NCBI GenBank assembly: GCA_019914995.1
Contig: CM034128.1
Span: forward strand, 684,501-748,500
Length of the DNA: 64,000 nucleotides
Direction: 5' to 3'
From: Acanthochlamys bracteata
Taxonomy: Eukaryota; Streptophyta; Magnoliopsida; Pandanales; Velloziaceae
Positions 36,459-46,725 of this stretch are shown piece by piece. Under the pieces are notes generated by a model. It was not told the DNA's origin and did not search any database. It was given only the letters and a program-made list of their open reading frames with translations. Position numbers and translations under genes: made by a program. Positions within the stretch are counted from its first letter, which is position 1. The number at the start of each line of letters is the position of its first letter.

Positions 36459-38919
36459 TTAGACTGCCAGCTGAGTTTGCTGGTGATTGTTCTTGGACTC
36501 TTCTTCTAACAATAAGCAGTGCAATCTTGGTGCAGCAGTAGGGCTTTCTAAGGAAATGTCACTGTAAAGAATTGAGCAGTAGGAGCGGAAGATTTCAGGT
36601 GTTACGTTGAGCTCAAACCGCAAACCAAATAAGAACTTGATTTCTAGAAAGTTCATCTCAGCTGTGCTGATGCCTCCTACCTTCGCATAGTATGCATTGT
36701 TGTAGTATCTGAAACGCAGAGGCAACAGTAAAAAATCGATCAAGTGAAATTAAATTTCAGACTAGAGTGCAGACGTATAGGACAAAGGAGCTGAAATAAT
36801 TTCAGGATACATGTATCCGCATAGAAGAAAAGCATACACAACATTACTGGGTGTAAACTGAAGAGAAGGACACAAAGTATATTATATCGAGCTTAAAGGA
36901 TACAAGTGGCAGATGCTATCAAGAACTTGAAAGACAAGTTCATCTACTACCATGTGCCATGACGAATTCAAAAGTACAATACAGAAATTTCCAAAGCACT
37001 TCAAGAGAGTAGTTTAAAGATGAGAACGATTATCCTACACATTCTTCTTCCTATAAAGGATCCTGTTCACTTCAAATGACCATCACATGATTTAGTAAAC
37101 TTAGTATATTTGTTCAACTAAACAAGCACTGAGTAAGCAAAACAGCCAACTAAGCATCCCCTCTACTTTCACTTTCCTATTTGTTGAGCCTTCAAATTAA
37201 ACCAACTCGGATTGGTAACGTGTACAGTTTGGTGGATCCGAGTAAAAAACGGACTAATTTGGTGAATTAGGATCGTGTTAGTAGCGCAGGGGACCAAAAT
37301 GGTGCTAATTAAAAAACGAGCTAGCTAATTTAAAAGTAAGCTAACAACTTATCTTGAATTGGGCCAAGTAGATTATAATTTGGTGGGCTTAACATCCCAC
37401 GCTCGTTAATAGTCTCACGTTAGCTAAATGCTGAATGAGTATGTATTTATAAGTAGAGATGATAATACCTAAAGGATCGGCCAATTTCATAAGAATTGAG
37501 TTAGACTTAGAGCGGAAGGGTCAAGAATTGATGCCTGAATAAAAAATGAGCTAATTAAATTTAAAAAATTAATCAATTCTTTTAATGTAGAGATCCGATT
37601 CTACAGTATTCATGAACCACATGACCTTATCTATGCCATCCACATGGTTTTGGTATTTTTTATACTTCAATTATGTAAGGCTTTGATGGAGATACCATAA
37701 CAGAACAAAAAGTAATACTATTTTTCTGGTACGGTGGGTTACTCCGACAGATGAACTGCCTAACATCAACCTAAGTACTGGACTCTATAGATAACATCAA
37801 CATGATGGAAAGTTTCACCAACATCATTTACAGAAGAACTTATATATATATATAAGTCATTGTAGTTGTCATCATAAAAGGCATTACACGAGCCATCGCT
37901 GCATGAATAAATGGTTGAAAGTCTCTTTCATGATGTACCAACCAATTCAAGGTAGGGACAGCGACAATGAAAGTAATGCTGATCATGAAAGCAATCATGG
38001 ATTCAGTATGCAAATTTTACAACCTGGAAGCGTCGATCCAGTGTAGGAAATTTTATCCAGATCCGAAGATGAAAAAGACCAAAGTCACTCTTATTTATAG
38101 CAGTTTCCGATAACGTAACTACTCAACATTTAGATCACTGATCTTGGAGCTCTTTCTAACGCCTAGTGTCTGAGGAATTTTAATCCAATCTAATCTCGAT
38201 TTTGTCGCTCTTTAATTCGTATGGAAGGTTACGGAAACTAAATGCTACGAAGAAAACCATGTCATTCAATTTCAAATAACTCTAATTTTAGATCATCAAA
38301 TGAAATCAACTTATGCGAAAAAGATGAAATAATGCAAGAATATAATAAAGCCATTAAAAAAGTATGCAAGAAACCTGTTCGACAAAATGCTACACAGAAA
38401 ACTTCAATTCAGAAAACCAATTCTTTTGCCACTCTGAAAAAATCATGCATGGATATGAACAAGAAGTAATTAGTTCAGTTGATTACACTCAGTTCAGTTT
38501 ATAGCTACTCACATGTCGTCGAAGAACTTGACAGCGAGGAGAACACTCGTGATGAGCAATCTATGAACAGTGAGCGAATGCAGAACGACAACGCAAGAAG
38601 AACTCGATTTCCCATCCATCAACCGATCGAGGTAAACGTAAGCAGCGACGAAGCACGCCGGACTACAACCTGCGTACTTGGCAATTCTTTCCAAGTAAGC
38701 CTTCACACTGATCGACGGTTTCGATACGCCTTGGAATGGAGAGATTGTTCCTCCACGCTGGTGCTGACGTGGCGGTGAAGGCAGGGCTGACGGCGGTGGA
38801 GGTGATGTGGCAGTGATGGTGGTATCATTGCAGGTTGAGATTCGTTGGAGAATGTTGGAGATGGCGTTGATTATCTTCTTTAAATCTATATCGAAGCTTG
38901 TTGTAGCGTTTGTAGTCAT
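36459..38919 (-). CDS. U-type (P-type) cyclin, CYCU4-like
   Basis: Small plant cyclin of the PHO80-like U/P class, an expected partner of a cyclin-dependent kinase. Two exons (minus strand): 38513-38919 and 36459-36708, joined in phase, give 218 residues; Arabidopsis CYCU4 members are about 200. Visible family motifs are FQGVSKPSISVKAYLERI, VAAYVYLDRL, HRLLITSVLLAVKF and, across the junction, FFDDIYYNNAYYAKVGGIS, then EMNFLEIKFLFGLRFELNVT. A Pro/Ser-rich insert near residues 35-55 precedes the cyclin box. The start is the first in-frame ATG; an open frame continues upstream but has no ATG. Just before this ATG the leader holds an 18-bp perfect hairpin (separate entry). The intron is 1.8 kb and contains one LTR-like repeat copy. 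Confidence 0.9.
37200..37490 (+). repeat. LTR-like dispersed repeat in the cyclin intron
   Basis: The plus-strand partner of the inverted copy at 34690-34985. It has the same order of words, including TTTGGTGGGCTT, CCCACGCTCGTTAATAGTCT and ATTTATAAGT. Diverged, non-coding. Confidence 0.6.
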
Positions 38920-39480
38920 GGTGTTTGTTTGTTTGCAGAAAGATTGAATCAGTCTTTCTGCAAACAAACAGTGTGGTGAAGGTGAATTTGAAATGTAGAA
39001 CTACTACGCCACTTGTTTGCTTTCTTGCAAGAAGATTAAATTTTTTCAAACAAACAGCGTGAAAACAAGAAGAAATTGAACTGCTGCTGCGAAGAAACTG
39101 AGTTAGAAAGGAGGAGAGCTGTTGCTGCTATCTTCCAGCAAAAGATTCAATCTTCCTGCAAAGAAACAGTGTAGAATAACTGGTGCTGCTGTTACACTAC
39201 TACTACAACTGCTAGTAATTTAATTTCTTGAATATTCAATCGTACATTTGCCTTTCTTGGAGTTTCTTCAACTTCGAGATCTGAGAAGAAGAAGAACATC
39301 CTGCTGTTCTTTGTAGAACTTTCTCAGAGAGCTGTCGGTGGAAAAAAACAAGAAACAAACAAACAGTGGTTTGATTTCATTCAATCAAAGATCTTATAGA
39401 AAAGTAATTTTTTTTTTAAGGAAAGAGAGGCCAGGCCAGCTGATGCAATTAGAGGAGGAGAATAAGGTTTTGCTTTGCCG
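38920..39480 (-). other. Cyclin leader and promoter with degenerate 100-bp repeats
   Basis: The motif CAGAAAGATTSAATC..CTGCAAACAAACAGTGT recurs in diverged form near 38936, 39027 and 39135. GCTGCTG words lie between copies. No coding frame. Confidence 0.5.
38926..38970 (-). promoter_or_regulatory. Perfect 18-bp inverted repeat just before the cyclin start codon
   Basis: Left arm TGTTTGTTTGCAGAAAGA (38926-38943), 9-base spacer, right arm the exact inverse (38953-38970). In the mRNA the stem ends six bases before the AUG, with AACACC between. A structure of this strength in a leader would be expected to hinder scanning ribosomes, if the leader is indeed unspliced here. Confidence 0.7.
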
Positions 39481-41231
39481 GTTGGCTCTCACATGCTACA
39501 CAAAATTATAATCTGCAACTTCTTTTCCCTCTGGTTGACGAAGGATGCGTCTCACTGTAAGGTTATATTTCAAGTAACACCTAATTTTATTATTATTTTT
39601 TTTACATCAAAATTTTATTTTCATTGAACTTTATTATTCTAAATCTATTTCTACTAAAAGTTTTTTTTCACTTTTATAAAATTTACTTTATACGAAAAAT
39701 CAATTTTGTATGATTTATATGATTGAAGCAGCAGCAATTTTAAATCAACTTGAAGAGATTATGAAGTTGATGTTCTATGAAGATGATTATCATGTATCTA
39801 GAAGATATTTAGCAATATTAATAGACATTACTTTGTATTTAAAATACATTTATATTTTCTAATAAATTTTATAATATTTTAAAAAATTAACTATAGAACA
39901 TATTGTATATTATATAAATTTTATAATTTAACTTTATTTTTAATCTAAAAAATATTTTAAAAACTTTTAAAATATTTTTATTCTAAAATTCTTAATATAA
40001 TTGGATCTAACTTACAGCTTAGACCATTCATTCACCTTAGCTACATATATGTACAACAGAATAAAAGTAGAACTGGTCTATTACTTATATTCTTATGCAC
40101 ACTAAGTGTTTGTAGTAATCATATAACAAAAGGAGTCCGAAAGAAGATGCTCAGAAAAATATTCATAGTTCTACCGCAATGCGAATAAACATAGCAATTT
40201 AATGAAAAACAAAATACGTAAAGAATGTGTCGTTAAACTTTTCTTACTTTCTGAGAGTGAAAAAACAGGAGATTGGTTGTATAACTTGTTAAAAAATGAA
40301 TTTAAGCACCTAAAATCAACTTTTTCTTATTGGTTTTTATAACTTACTGGCATGGAGTGAAACGTACTTTCAAATAGCCCCTAAAAATAGTTCGCACCAA
40401 AAATTAGCGCAAGAGGTTACGCCTTTTATTCTTGATATTCGGTACACCTTGTTGTAGGAAATCCATGTAGAAAACAAGAAGAGACATATAAATACACAAT
40501 AATCAGAAGATTTTTGGTTCAGAGATCCTTTTCAAAACAGTGCATATGAGTTGGCAACCACAACTTCAAACCTAACAACAACATAACCTCATCCTCCATT
40601 GACTTGTAATTGCACGCCATGACAACTGCATTACACTGCTGTTTGTTGTGGCATCTGAATTAGGTTTCAGCTGTAAAACAACGTCAATCCAAAATACACA
40701 AGTCTAAGAAATCCCATGACCAAAACCAATCACATTAATGCTACTCATTGTAGCAATGTAGAAATAACTCTTTCATGACAAAGATGTTCGGCAAAGCAAA
40801 AAGCACCAGATCTTGTAAGCTGTAAGGAAAGAATATCTTTAGTTGTACTACTATGAATTTTGCATGGAACATGTTATATGCCCCAGCTTAGAAGGACCGA
40901 TACTTGGATCTAAAGAATTGCTTCAATGTGGTCTCGTTGCACATGACAAGTCCTTCATGATCCATTTCCCTTATAATCATGAAAATGTTTTAGGAAACCT
41001 CATTACACATAGCACATGAAAGCTTTTTGGTTGTGGATGAATTCTCTGATATTTTCCTGCTTGTTTTCCAGCTTGAAACTCCAGAACTTTCGCATGTCAC
41101 TGTCTTGCCTTTTGAACTAAGTGAACAAGATTCTTGAAATTCTAGAGGAGCATGGTTGAATCACACTGTAAAAACCCAAATCTAGATTAAGCAACCATGT
41201 TTGCTTTTGCCAAGTTTGCCAATCCATGGAT
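39481..41231. other. Spacer between the cyclin promoter and the PPR gene 3' end
   Basis: AT-rich DNA at 39560-40020, then sequence that is probably the PPR 3' UTR (about 40900-41231). I recognise no gene. Confidence 0.4.
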
Positions 41232-44063
41232 CTATGGCTTGGGATATGATCCCAGCAAAGATTTGTAGTCCTCACAGTCAAGGCATCCCAAATTGCTGAG
41301 CAAATCTTTCACAACCTCAACGCACTCCGTACTGTTTTGCTCTAGGGATAGATTCAGGATGTTTGCTATGTTTACAGGTTTAGGCCTCCAGGTTCTGACA
41401 TCTGGGTGCAGAGCTGCTGCTTTCATGCATGACAGTGCCTCAGATGGTTGCTTCTCATTGATGTAACCCTCAGCAAGGATCTCCCACGTGATGGGTTTCG
41501 GTTTCCCTCCTTTATCAATCATTCGGTCAAGGGCATTCTTCGCCTTCACAAGAAACCCTTGTCTGACATAGAACCCCATCAAAATGTTACAGATTCTGGG
41601 GTCATAATGGGTTGACAAAGACAACCACTCATCATAAATCGTATCGGCTCCATCAGCTTCCCCCAGCTTGACCAGAGAAGAAAGCATCGCTTGGTAACCC
41701 AAATTCAGAATTTCCGTAAAATTCAACTTATACCAGTTCCATATGCGATAAACATCATCTTTCCGTCCTAATGTGCCATAGAGACCAAGTAGGTAGTTGA
41801 ATGATGTCCTGTCTCTTCCCGTCATTTTGAGCTCAGCATCTTTCAAGCATTTCTGTGCCTTCTCTAAGTTGACTAGCCTGATATACATCGAAGCAAGAGT
41901 GGTGTAAGTTGTCCAGTTTGCATTGACAGTAGTGTCTGCAGTCATCATATTCACTACTCGTTCCATCTCTTCTGGGTCTTCCTGGGCTGCACAACTTGTT
42001 ATCCAGATGTTATAGGAATATATATCAAATTGTATGTTCATCTCCCTCATTTCTCTAATGACCGTGTTAACGTTTTCATGATCTCCAAGATTCATGTATA
42101 GGGTCATCATCACATTGAAAGGGAGGGCATCAGTTGTATAGCCTTTGCTTTTCATTATCTCAAAGGTGGCCTCGGCTTGCTCCCTCATCCTTGCATGCCC
42201 ATAAACATTTAAAAGTGCACCATATGTACGCTTGTCCTTCATGGAATCAGGAAGCATTGAGAACTGCTCTTCAGCATGCGGTACTCCATAGACCTTTGAA
42301 ACCAGATCCAACTGGATTGCTCTGTCACTTGATGACAATGTAAATCGGTCTTCTTGAGCAGCCATCCAATCATAAACCTGAAAATAAAGGCAGGCTAAGA
42401 AAAATATTCATACTGCAGAATTGCTTATGTAGATAAAACAGACAGTGTTAGCCTAGATTAGTTCACCTGGTAGAGGCAACCTTATCAGGATTTCGATCAC
42501 CTTAAAACTTTTACACAATGATAAACTTAAAATTCTTTTTTGAAAGAGAAAGGGAACTATTAAAGGGGAATATTAGCAACGAACATGGCATCACTTTCTG
42601 AGAGAGAGTTTTAACACCTAATATACATTAATAGATCTGAATGTGCATATTATATCGATGAGAATGGAAAAGAAAAGCTTCTAAATATACTAATATTAGA
42701 CCGTATGGTTAAAAATGCTCAGAGCTTCCATCTCACAAAGGATGGTTAAACTTATTTTAAATTGAAACACATAGTAGTAAGCAATTATAAGATGCCACGA
42801 ATAGTAGCATGCTAACCAAAAGTGAACACACTCATATATAATCAGAAGAGAAATCTGACTCGTAAAGATGTCATCACAAAGGAGAAAGGACTACAAGTAG
42901 AAAAACACTAAAAGCCGATACAGCTTGTTACTGATTATAGGCTCCAGAATATTTAAATCCTTGAATGTAGCCTTATCTCACTGAAGTTAGCTATCGGGTC
43001 ATTCTGCAAAGAATCCAAAAAGGCACTTACAAATTTACATGTGCTGACAACCTAACCCAAAACATCCTCCTTCCCTGCGCTTGGGGCCAGCTATATGAAT
43101 CCACACAGGGATTTGTAGTATGGATGTGAGTGCTCAACATTGAATATTACTAGTTAAAGGGCACAGTTGAGCAGAGAGAAAATAAAAGTAGCATGGTGAT
43201 AAGAGGACAAAGGGTAGATGTTCATCAAGAAAAAAATGAGAACACTATGCAGAGATACATCTTAGATGTATAATGGGAATCACAAAAGCAAAAAGGCAAG
43301 TGAAAAGGTGTCGTCTAATGTTAAACTTTTAGCAATCTTTCCGGAAATGCCTCCTCTAATTTTCCATTTTGTGGGTTTGGATTTGCTTTTCTTGATGTAA
43401 TGACATTTCTGCAACAAATTCTCACTTCATCCACTGAACACACAACTCCATACTACAAACTCAAGCATACACTGTAAAAGAAACTAAGTCTTTTTTACAA
43501 TAAAAAAGAACCAAAACAGTAAATCCGTTAGATTAAACTCAAGAGGGACTATCATCATGCTACTTATGAGTGAGCTACTCATCCATAATTGCTGAAATTT
43601 CCATTTTCAAAATTTTTAGTAACATAACAAAACCAGGACATTTTCAAGCTCCAAGCATACCACCAAGTTAAAAAAATCAACACAATTTTAAAGCTAGAAG
43701 GATCACCTGTAGAGCCAGATCAAATCTACGAAATTTCCTGAGCTCCTTAGCAACACGGCAGACCTCCCACTTCGATAGCTTCCTCTCCTCCGCCTCCCAC
43801 TTCACCAGCTCCGCCGCCGCTGCATCTTCTGCTACACCAGTGTTATTCACCGCCGGAGATAGGGAGATTCTACGGTATAGAGAGCTCCACTTCAGTAGTG
43901 GCCGTTTCTCGAAGTCCACCGTGCCGTAGCTATGAACCTGCGAAACGGAGCTGCACCGCACCGTCAACGTTTGGAATAGTAAGACGGTGAATTTTGGTGC
44001 AACGCGACGGAGCTGCCGTGGAGGCGGCAGCGGCCGGTGAAGGGCGGTAGCCGCTAGGTCCAT
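41232..44063 (-). CDS. P-class pentatricopeptide repeat protein (At1g02150-like)
   Basis: RNA-binding organelle protein. P-class PPR proteins stabilise, splice or help translate organelle transcripts; the target here is unknown. Two exons (minus strand), 43707-44063 and 41232-42377, joined in phase 0, give 500 residues. Residues 1-45 are Arg/Pro/Leu-rich and look like a targeting sequence. YGTVDFEKRP, LSKWEVCRVAKELRKF and VYDWM follow, blocks that I recall from the At1g02150 / At4g02820 subgroup. The rest is a row of degenerate 35-residue helical repeats, for example DKRTYGALLNVYGHARMREQ, DALPFNVMMTLYMNLGDHEN and DIYSYNIWITSCAAQEDPEE. There is no E or DYW domain. The intron is 1.3 kb. It is divergent from the mTERF gene. 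Confidence 0.9.
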
Positions 44064-44928
44064 TAGATAAGGTTGAGAAAGATGAGAAGGAACTTAACGG
44101 TAAATATGTAAAATGTATTTACAGTCGTCCTTCATAATTATTTAGCAATTTTAATGATGGAAAAGCACAATCGGTTTAATACTGTGCGGATCTTGCAAAC
44201 GTATAAATTGCCCCATATGTAACTCATATTACAATATCAGTCCATATAAACTATTAACAATATAAGGACCTCGTGACGGAAAACCGCAAACGTACACTAA
44301 CATGCTTATTTTGCAAAATCATTTTATGTAAAACATATTTTAACGTTCATTCCCATACAACCTGCTTAGCAATATTAGCACCTAATTGCAAAAAGATGGC
44401 CCTATATTATAATATGTTTTCTGCAGTGAATATTGCAAATGTACATCAAATGCCTTATGTTAGAAATAATTTCAGGATTAGTCATATGTAAAACTATTCA
44501 CCAGTATTATGCACATAGTAAGGAGAAGTACAATCTGTATAATAATGTGCCGATTTCGGAAACGCATATGTACTACCTTAGATGTAAATATAAATTAATT
44601 TCATTTCAGGTCTGTTATAATCTGTTAAATAGAAGTAGGCCCTACTTACAGACAGGTACAATATGTATACTAAAGTGCTGATTTTGCAACATGAAGTTCC
44701 CCTTTTAGCATTTTTGGGCCACCAATATGGAAAAGTGTTATCTACAAAGTACCTAGTATTGTAAATTATATGCTATTGCCTACTAGAAATTAAGATCTTT
44801 GCAGCATAGGGCCTGCTAGAGAAAATTCATCAGAAAAATTTTATACGAGAGAAATATTAAAACCCTAAACCCCCAAATTATTGAATTTCAAACGTCAAAA
44901 AAATTGAAATTGAATTGAATTAATCGAA
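44064..44928. promoter_or_regulatory. Divergent PPR/mTERF promoter region
   Basis: 865 bases separate two start codons that face away from each other. Most of it is a degenerate tandem repeat (separate entry). The mTERF-proximal part holds AAACCCTAAA at about 44860-44869, a telo-box-like word. Confidence 0.55.
44160..44720. repeat. Degenerate minisatellite, period about 120 bp
   Basis: The words CACAATCGGTTTAATACTGTG..GATCTTGCAAACGTA (44169), ACAATCTGTATAATAATGTG..GATTTCGGAAACGCA (44529) and ACAATATGTATACTAAAGTG..GATTTTGCAACATGA (44656) recur. Weaker copies lie near 44290 and 44420. About five units fit a 115-127-base period. Confidence 0.6.
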
Positions 44929-46725
44929 ATGGTTGTTCATTCACTTCCGTTGAGACCAAATTCGTTCGCAAATTTGCAGAAATTTAGATTAATTTATCGG
45001 CCAGCGATCCACTGCAGGTGTTTTCGTTCCCAAAATCTCTCGAGTTTCTGGAAAAAGCAGCGATCTTTCTTCCCTAAATTCAACATCAGTTCCATTTTCA
45101 CTGCCGCCGCCGCAGCCGGCGATCCGGCGTCGTTGAAGCTTTCACGAGTTGTCCGGCACGATTTGCAGAATGCGTTGTTTGAATACCTCCATGGAACACG
45201 CAATCTTCACTTCACTGACGCAGAGCACACCAGCAAGAACTGTCCTTATTTCCTCGCCAAACTCCATTCAAAGATTGAAGCTTTCAATTCTGGAAGTACG
45301 GAAGATATCGGTAGAACACTGACCCGTTTTCTGCAATTTAATCCGATCAATGAGTTTGAACCCTTTCTCGAAAGCTTAGGATTGAAATCTGCGGATCTCC
45401 CTGGGGTACTCCCCAATAATTTAATTTTTTTAGCAGATGATGATCGTTTATTGGAAAATTATCAAGTTCTCTGCAATTATGGATTGCCAAGGAGCAAGAT
45501 TGGTAAGATGTACAAGGAGGGTAAAGAGATGTTTAGTTATGGTGAGGGTGTGTTGGATTCGAAGCTTCGAGCATACGAAGAGTTTAGGTTGTCAAAGCCG
45601 ACCATCATAAAGTTGGTCACTTGCTGCCCGGAGCTTCTTGTTGGTGATGTCAATGTTGATTTTTTATGCTCGCTTGAGAAGTTGAGGGATTTAGGTGTTC
45701 AGTTGGATTTAGTGAGAGGGTGTTTTTCTGATAAGAGCAAGTATAACTGGAGAAGAGTTTCAGAGATGCTTGAGTTTTTAGACAGGATGTGCCTTAACAA
45801 GATGGATTTGTGTAGACTGATTGGCAAACATCCACGATTCATTTTTGATGAATCAGGGAGAAAGATTTATATATTGGTTGCAATGCTACTGAAATTGGGT
45901 GTTAGGATGGACGCTATTCTGAATCTGTTCTTGCATCACCCTCGTATATTGGCTGGGAATTTTACAAGTAATCTTTGGAAGTCTGTGCAGTTCCTCACAG
46001 AAATAGGAATGAAGAATGAGGATATTGCAAGCATTGTCACTGACTATCCACAAGTTTTAGGCTCCTGTTTATGTAAGAACCCTGTGTCTGTGTTGAAGAG
46101 TTTGGATGTGTCTGCAGAAAGGTTATGTGAAATCATTATTTCAGATCCATCTCAATTTCATAATGTGGCTTCCAGGAGAAAGGTTCTTGCGACATTACCC
46201 AAGTCTGATGCTAATTATCTTCAAGAGAAGACTGCATTCTTATTGAAAATAGGGTACGTAGAGAATTCAGATGAGATGGCAAAAGCTTTGAGCAAGTTTC
46301 GAGGTAGAGGGGATCAACTGCAGGAGCGGTTTGACTGCCTAGTGAATGCTGGATTGGACTGTAACACTGTTGCGGATATGATCAAACTAGTTCCTCCAAT
46401 ACTTAACCAGTCTGCAGATGTTATCCAAATGAAGCTTGACTACCTTCTAAATCATTTGGGCTATCCAATAGAGTCGCTTGTTGTTTTCCCAACTTTCTTG
46501 TGTTACAATATGGATAAAATAAAGATCAGGTTTTCAATGATTAAATGGATTAAGGAGCAGGGCATAGTTGTCCCTACCAAAAACAGGAAAATGGTGCTGC
46601 CAACAGCTGCTTTGAGTACAATCCTTGCATGTTCCGATGCACGGTTTTGGAAATATTTTGTAAGTCTTCATCCTGAAGGACCAAAGATCTGGGACAAGTT
46701 GAGAAAAGACCTCAAAGTTAATTGA
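44929..46725 (+). CDS. mTERF-family organelle protein (MTEF18/SHOT1-like)
   Basis: 598-residue, single-exon protein of the mitochondrial transcription termination factor family. These are nucleic-acid-binding superhelices that act in organelle gene expression. The N-terminus (1-55) is rich in Arg, Ser and Phe with few acidic residues, fitting an organelle presequence. Repeats with the mTERF leucine and proline pattern run through the protein, for example KLVTCCPELLVGDVNVDFLC, LFLHHPRILAGNFTSNLWKS, IVTDYPQVLGSCLCKNPVSV and VVFPTFLCYNMDKIKIRF. The block TRFLQFNPINEFEPFLESLG is what I recall from the Arabidopsis SHOT1/mTERF18 subgroup, which is mitochondrial and linked to heat tolerance. Subgroup assignment is less certain than the family. 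Confidence 0.88.
   Translation: MVVHSLPLRPNSFANLQKFRLIYRPAIHCRCFRSQNLSSFWKKQRSFFPKFNISSIFTAAAAAGDPASLKLSRVVRHDLQNALFEYLHGTRNLHFTDAEHTSKNCPYFLAKLHSKIEAFNSGSTEDIGRTLTRFLQFNPINEFEPFLESLGLKSADLPGVLPNNLIFLADDDRLLENYQVLCNYGLPRSKIGKMYKEGKEMFSYGEGVLDSKLRAYEEFRLSKPTIIKLVTCCPELLVGDVNVDFLCSLEKLRDLGVQLDLVRGCFSDKSKYNWRRVSEMLEFLDRMCLNKMDLCRLIGKHPRFIFDESGRKIYILVAMLLKLGVRMDAILNLFLHHPRILAGNFTSNLWKSVQFLTEIGMKNEDIASIVTDYPQVLGSCLCKNPVSVLKSLDVSAERLCEIIISDPSQFHNVASRRKVLATLPKSDANYLQEKTAFLLKIGYVENSDEMAKALSKFRGRGDQLQERFDCLVNAGLDCNTVADMIKLVPPILNQSADVIQMKLDYLLNHLGYPIESLVVFPTFLCYNMDKIKIRFSMIKWIKEQGIVVPTKNRKMVLPTAALSTILACSDARFWKYFVSLHPEGPKIWDKLRKDLKVN

Noticed and set aside
38920-38967. In-frame upstream extension of the cyclin gene
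   Set aside because: It would begin with TTG, there is no ATG, and the extension encodes only the hairpin arms. The ATG at 38919 is the first in frame.
39722-39845. Open stretch reading IEAAAILNQLEEIMKLMFYE
   Set aside because: Short, AT-rich surroundings, no recognisable family or start/stop structure; may be chance or a gene fragment.
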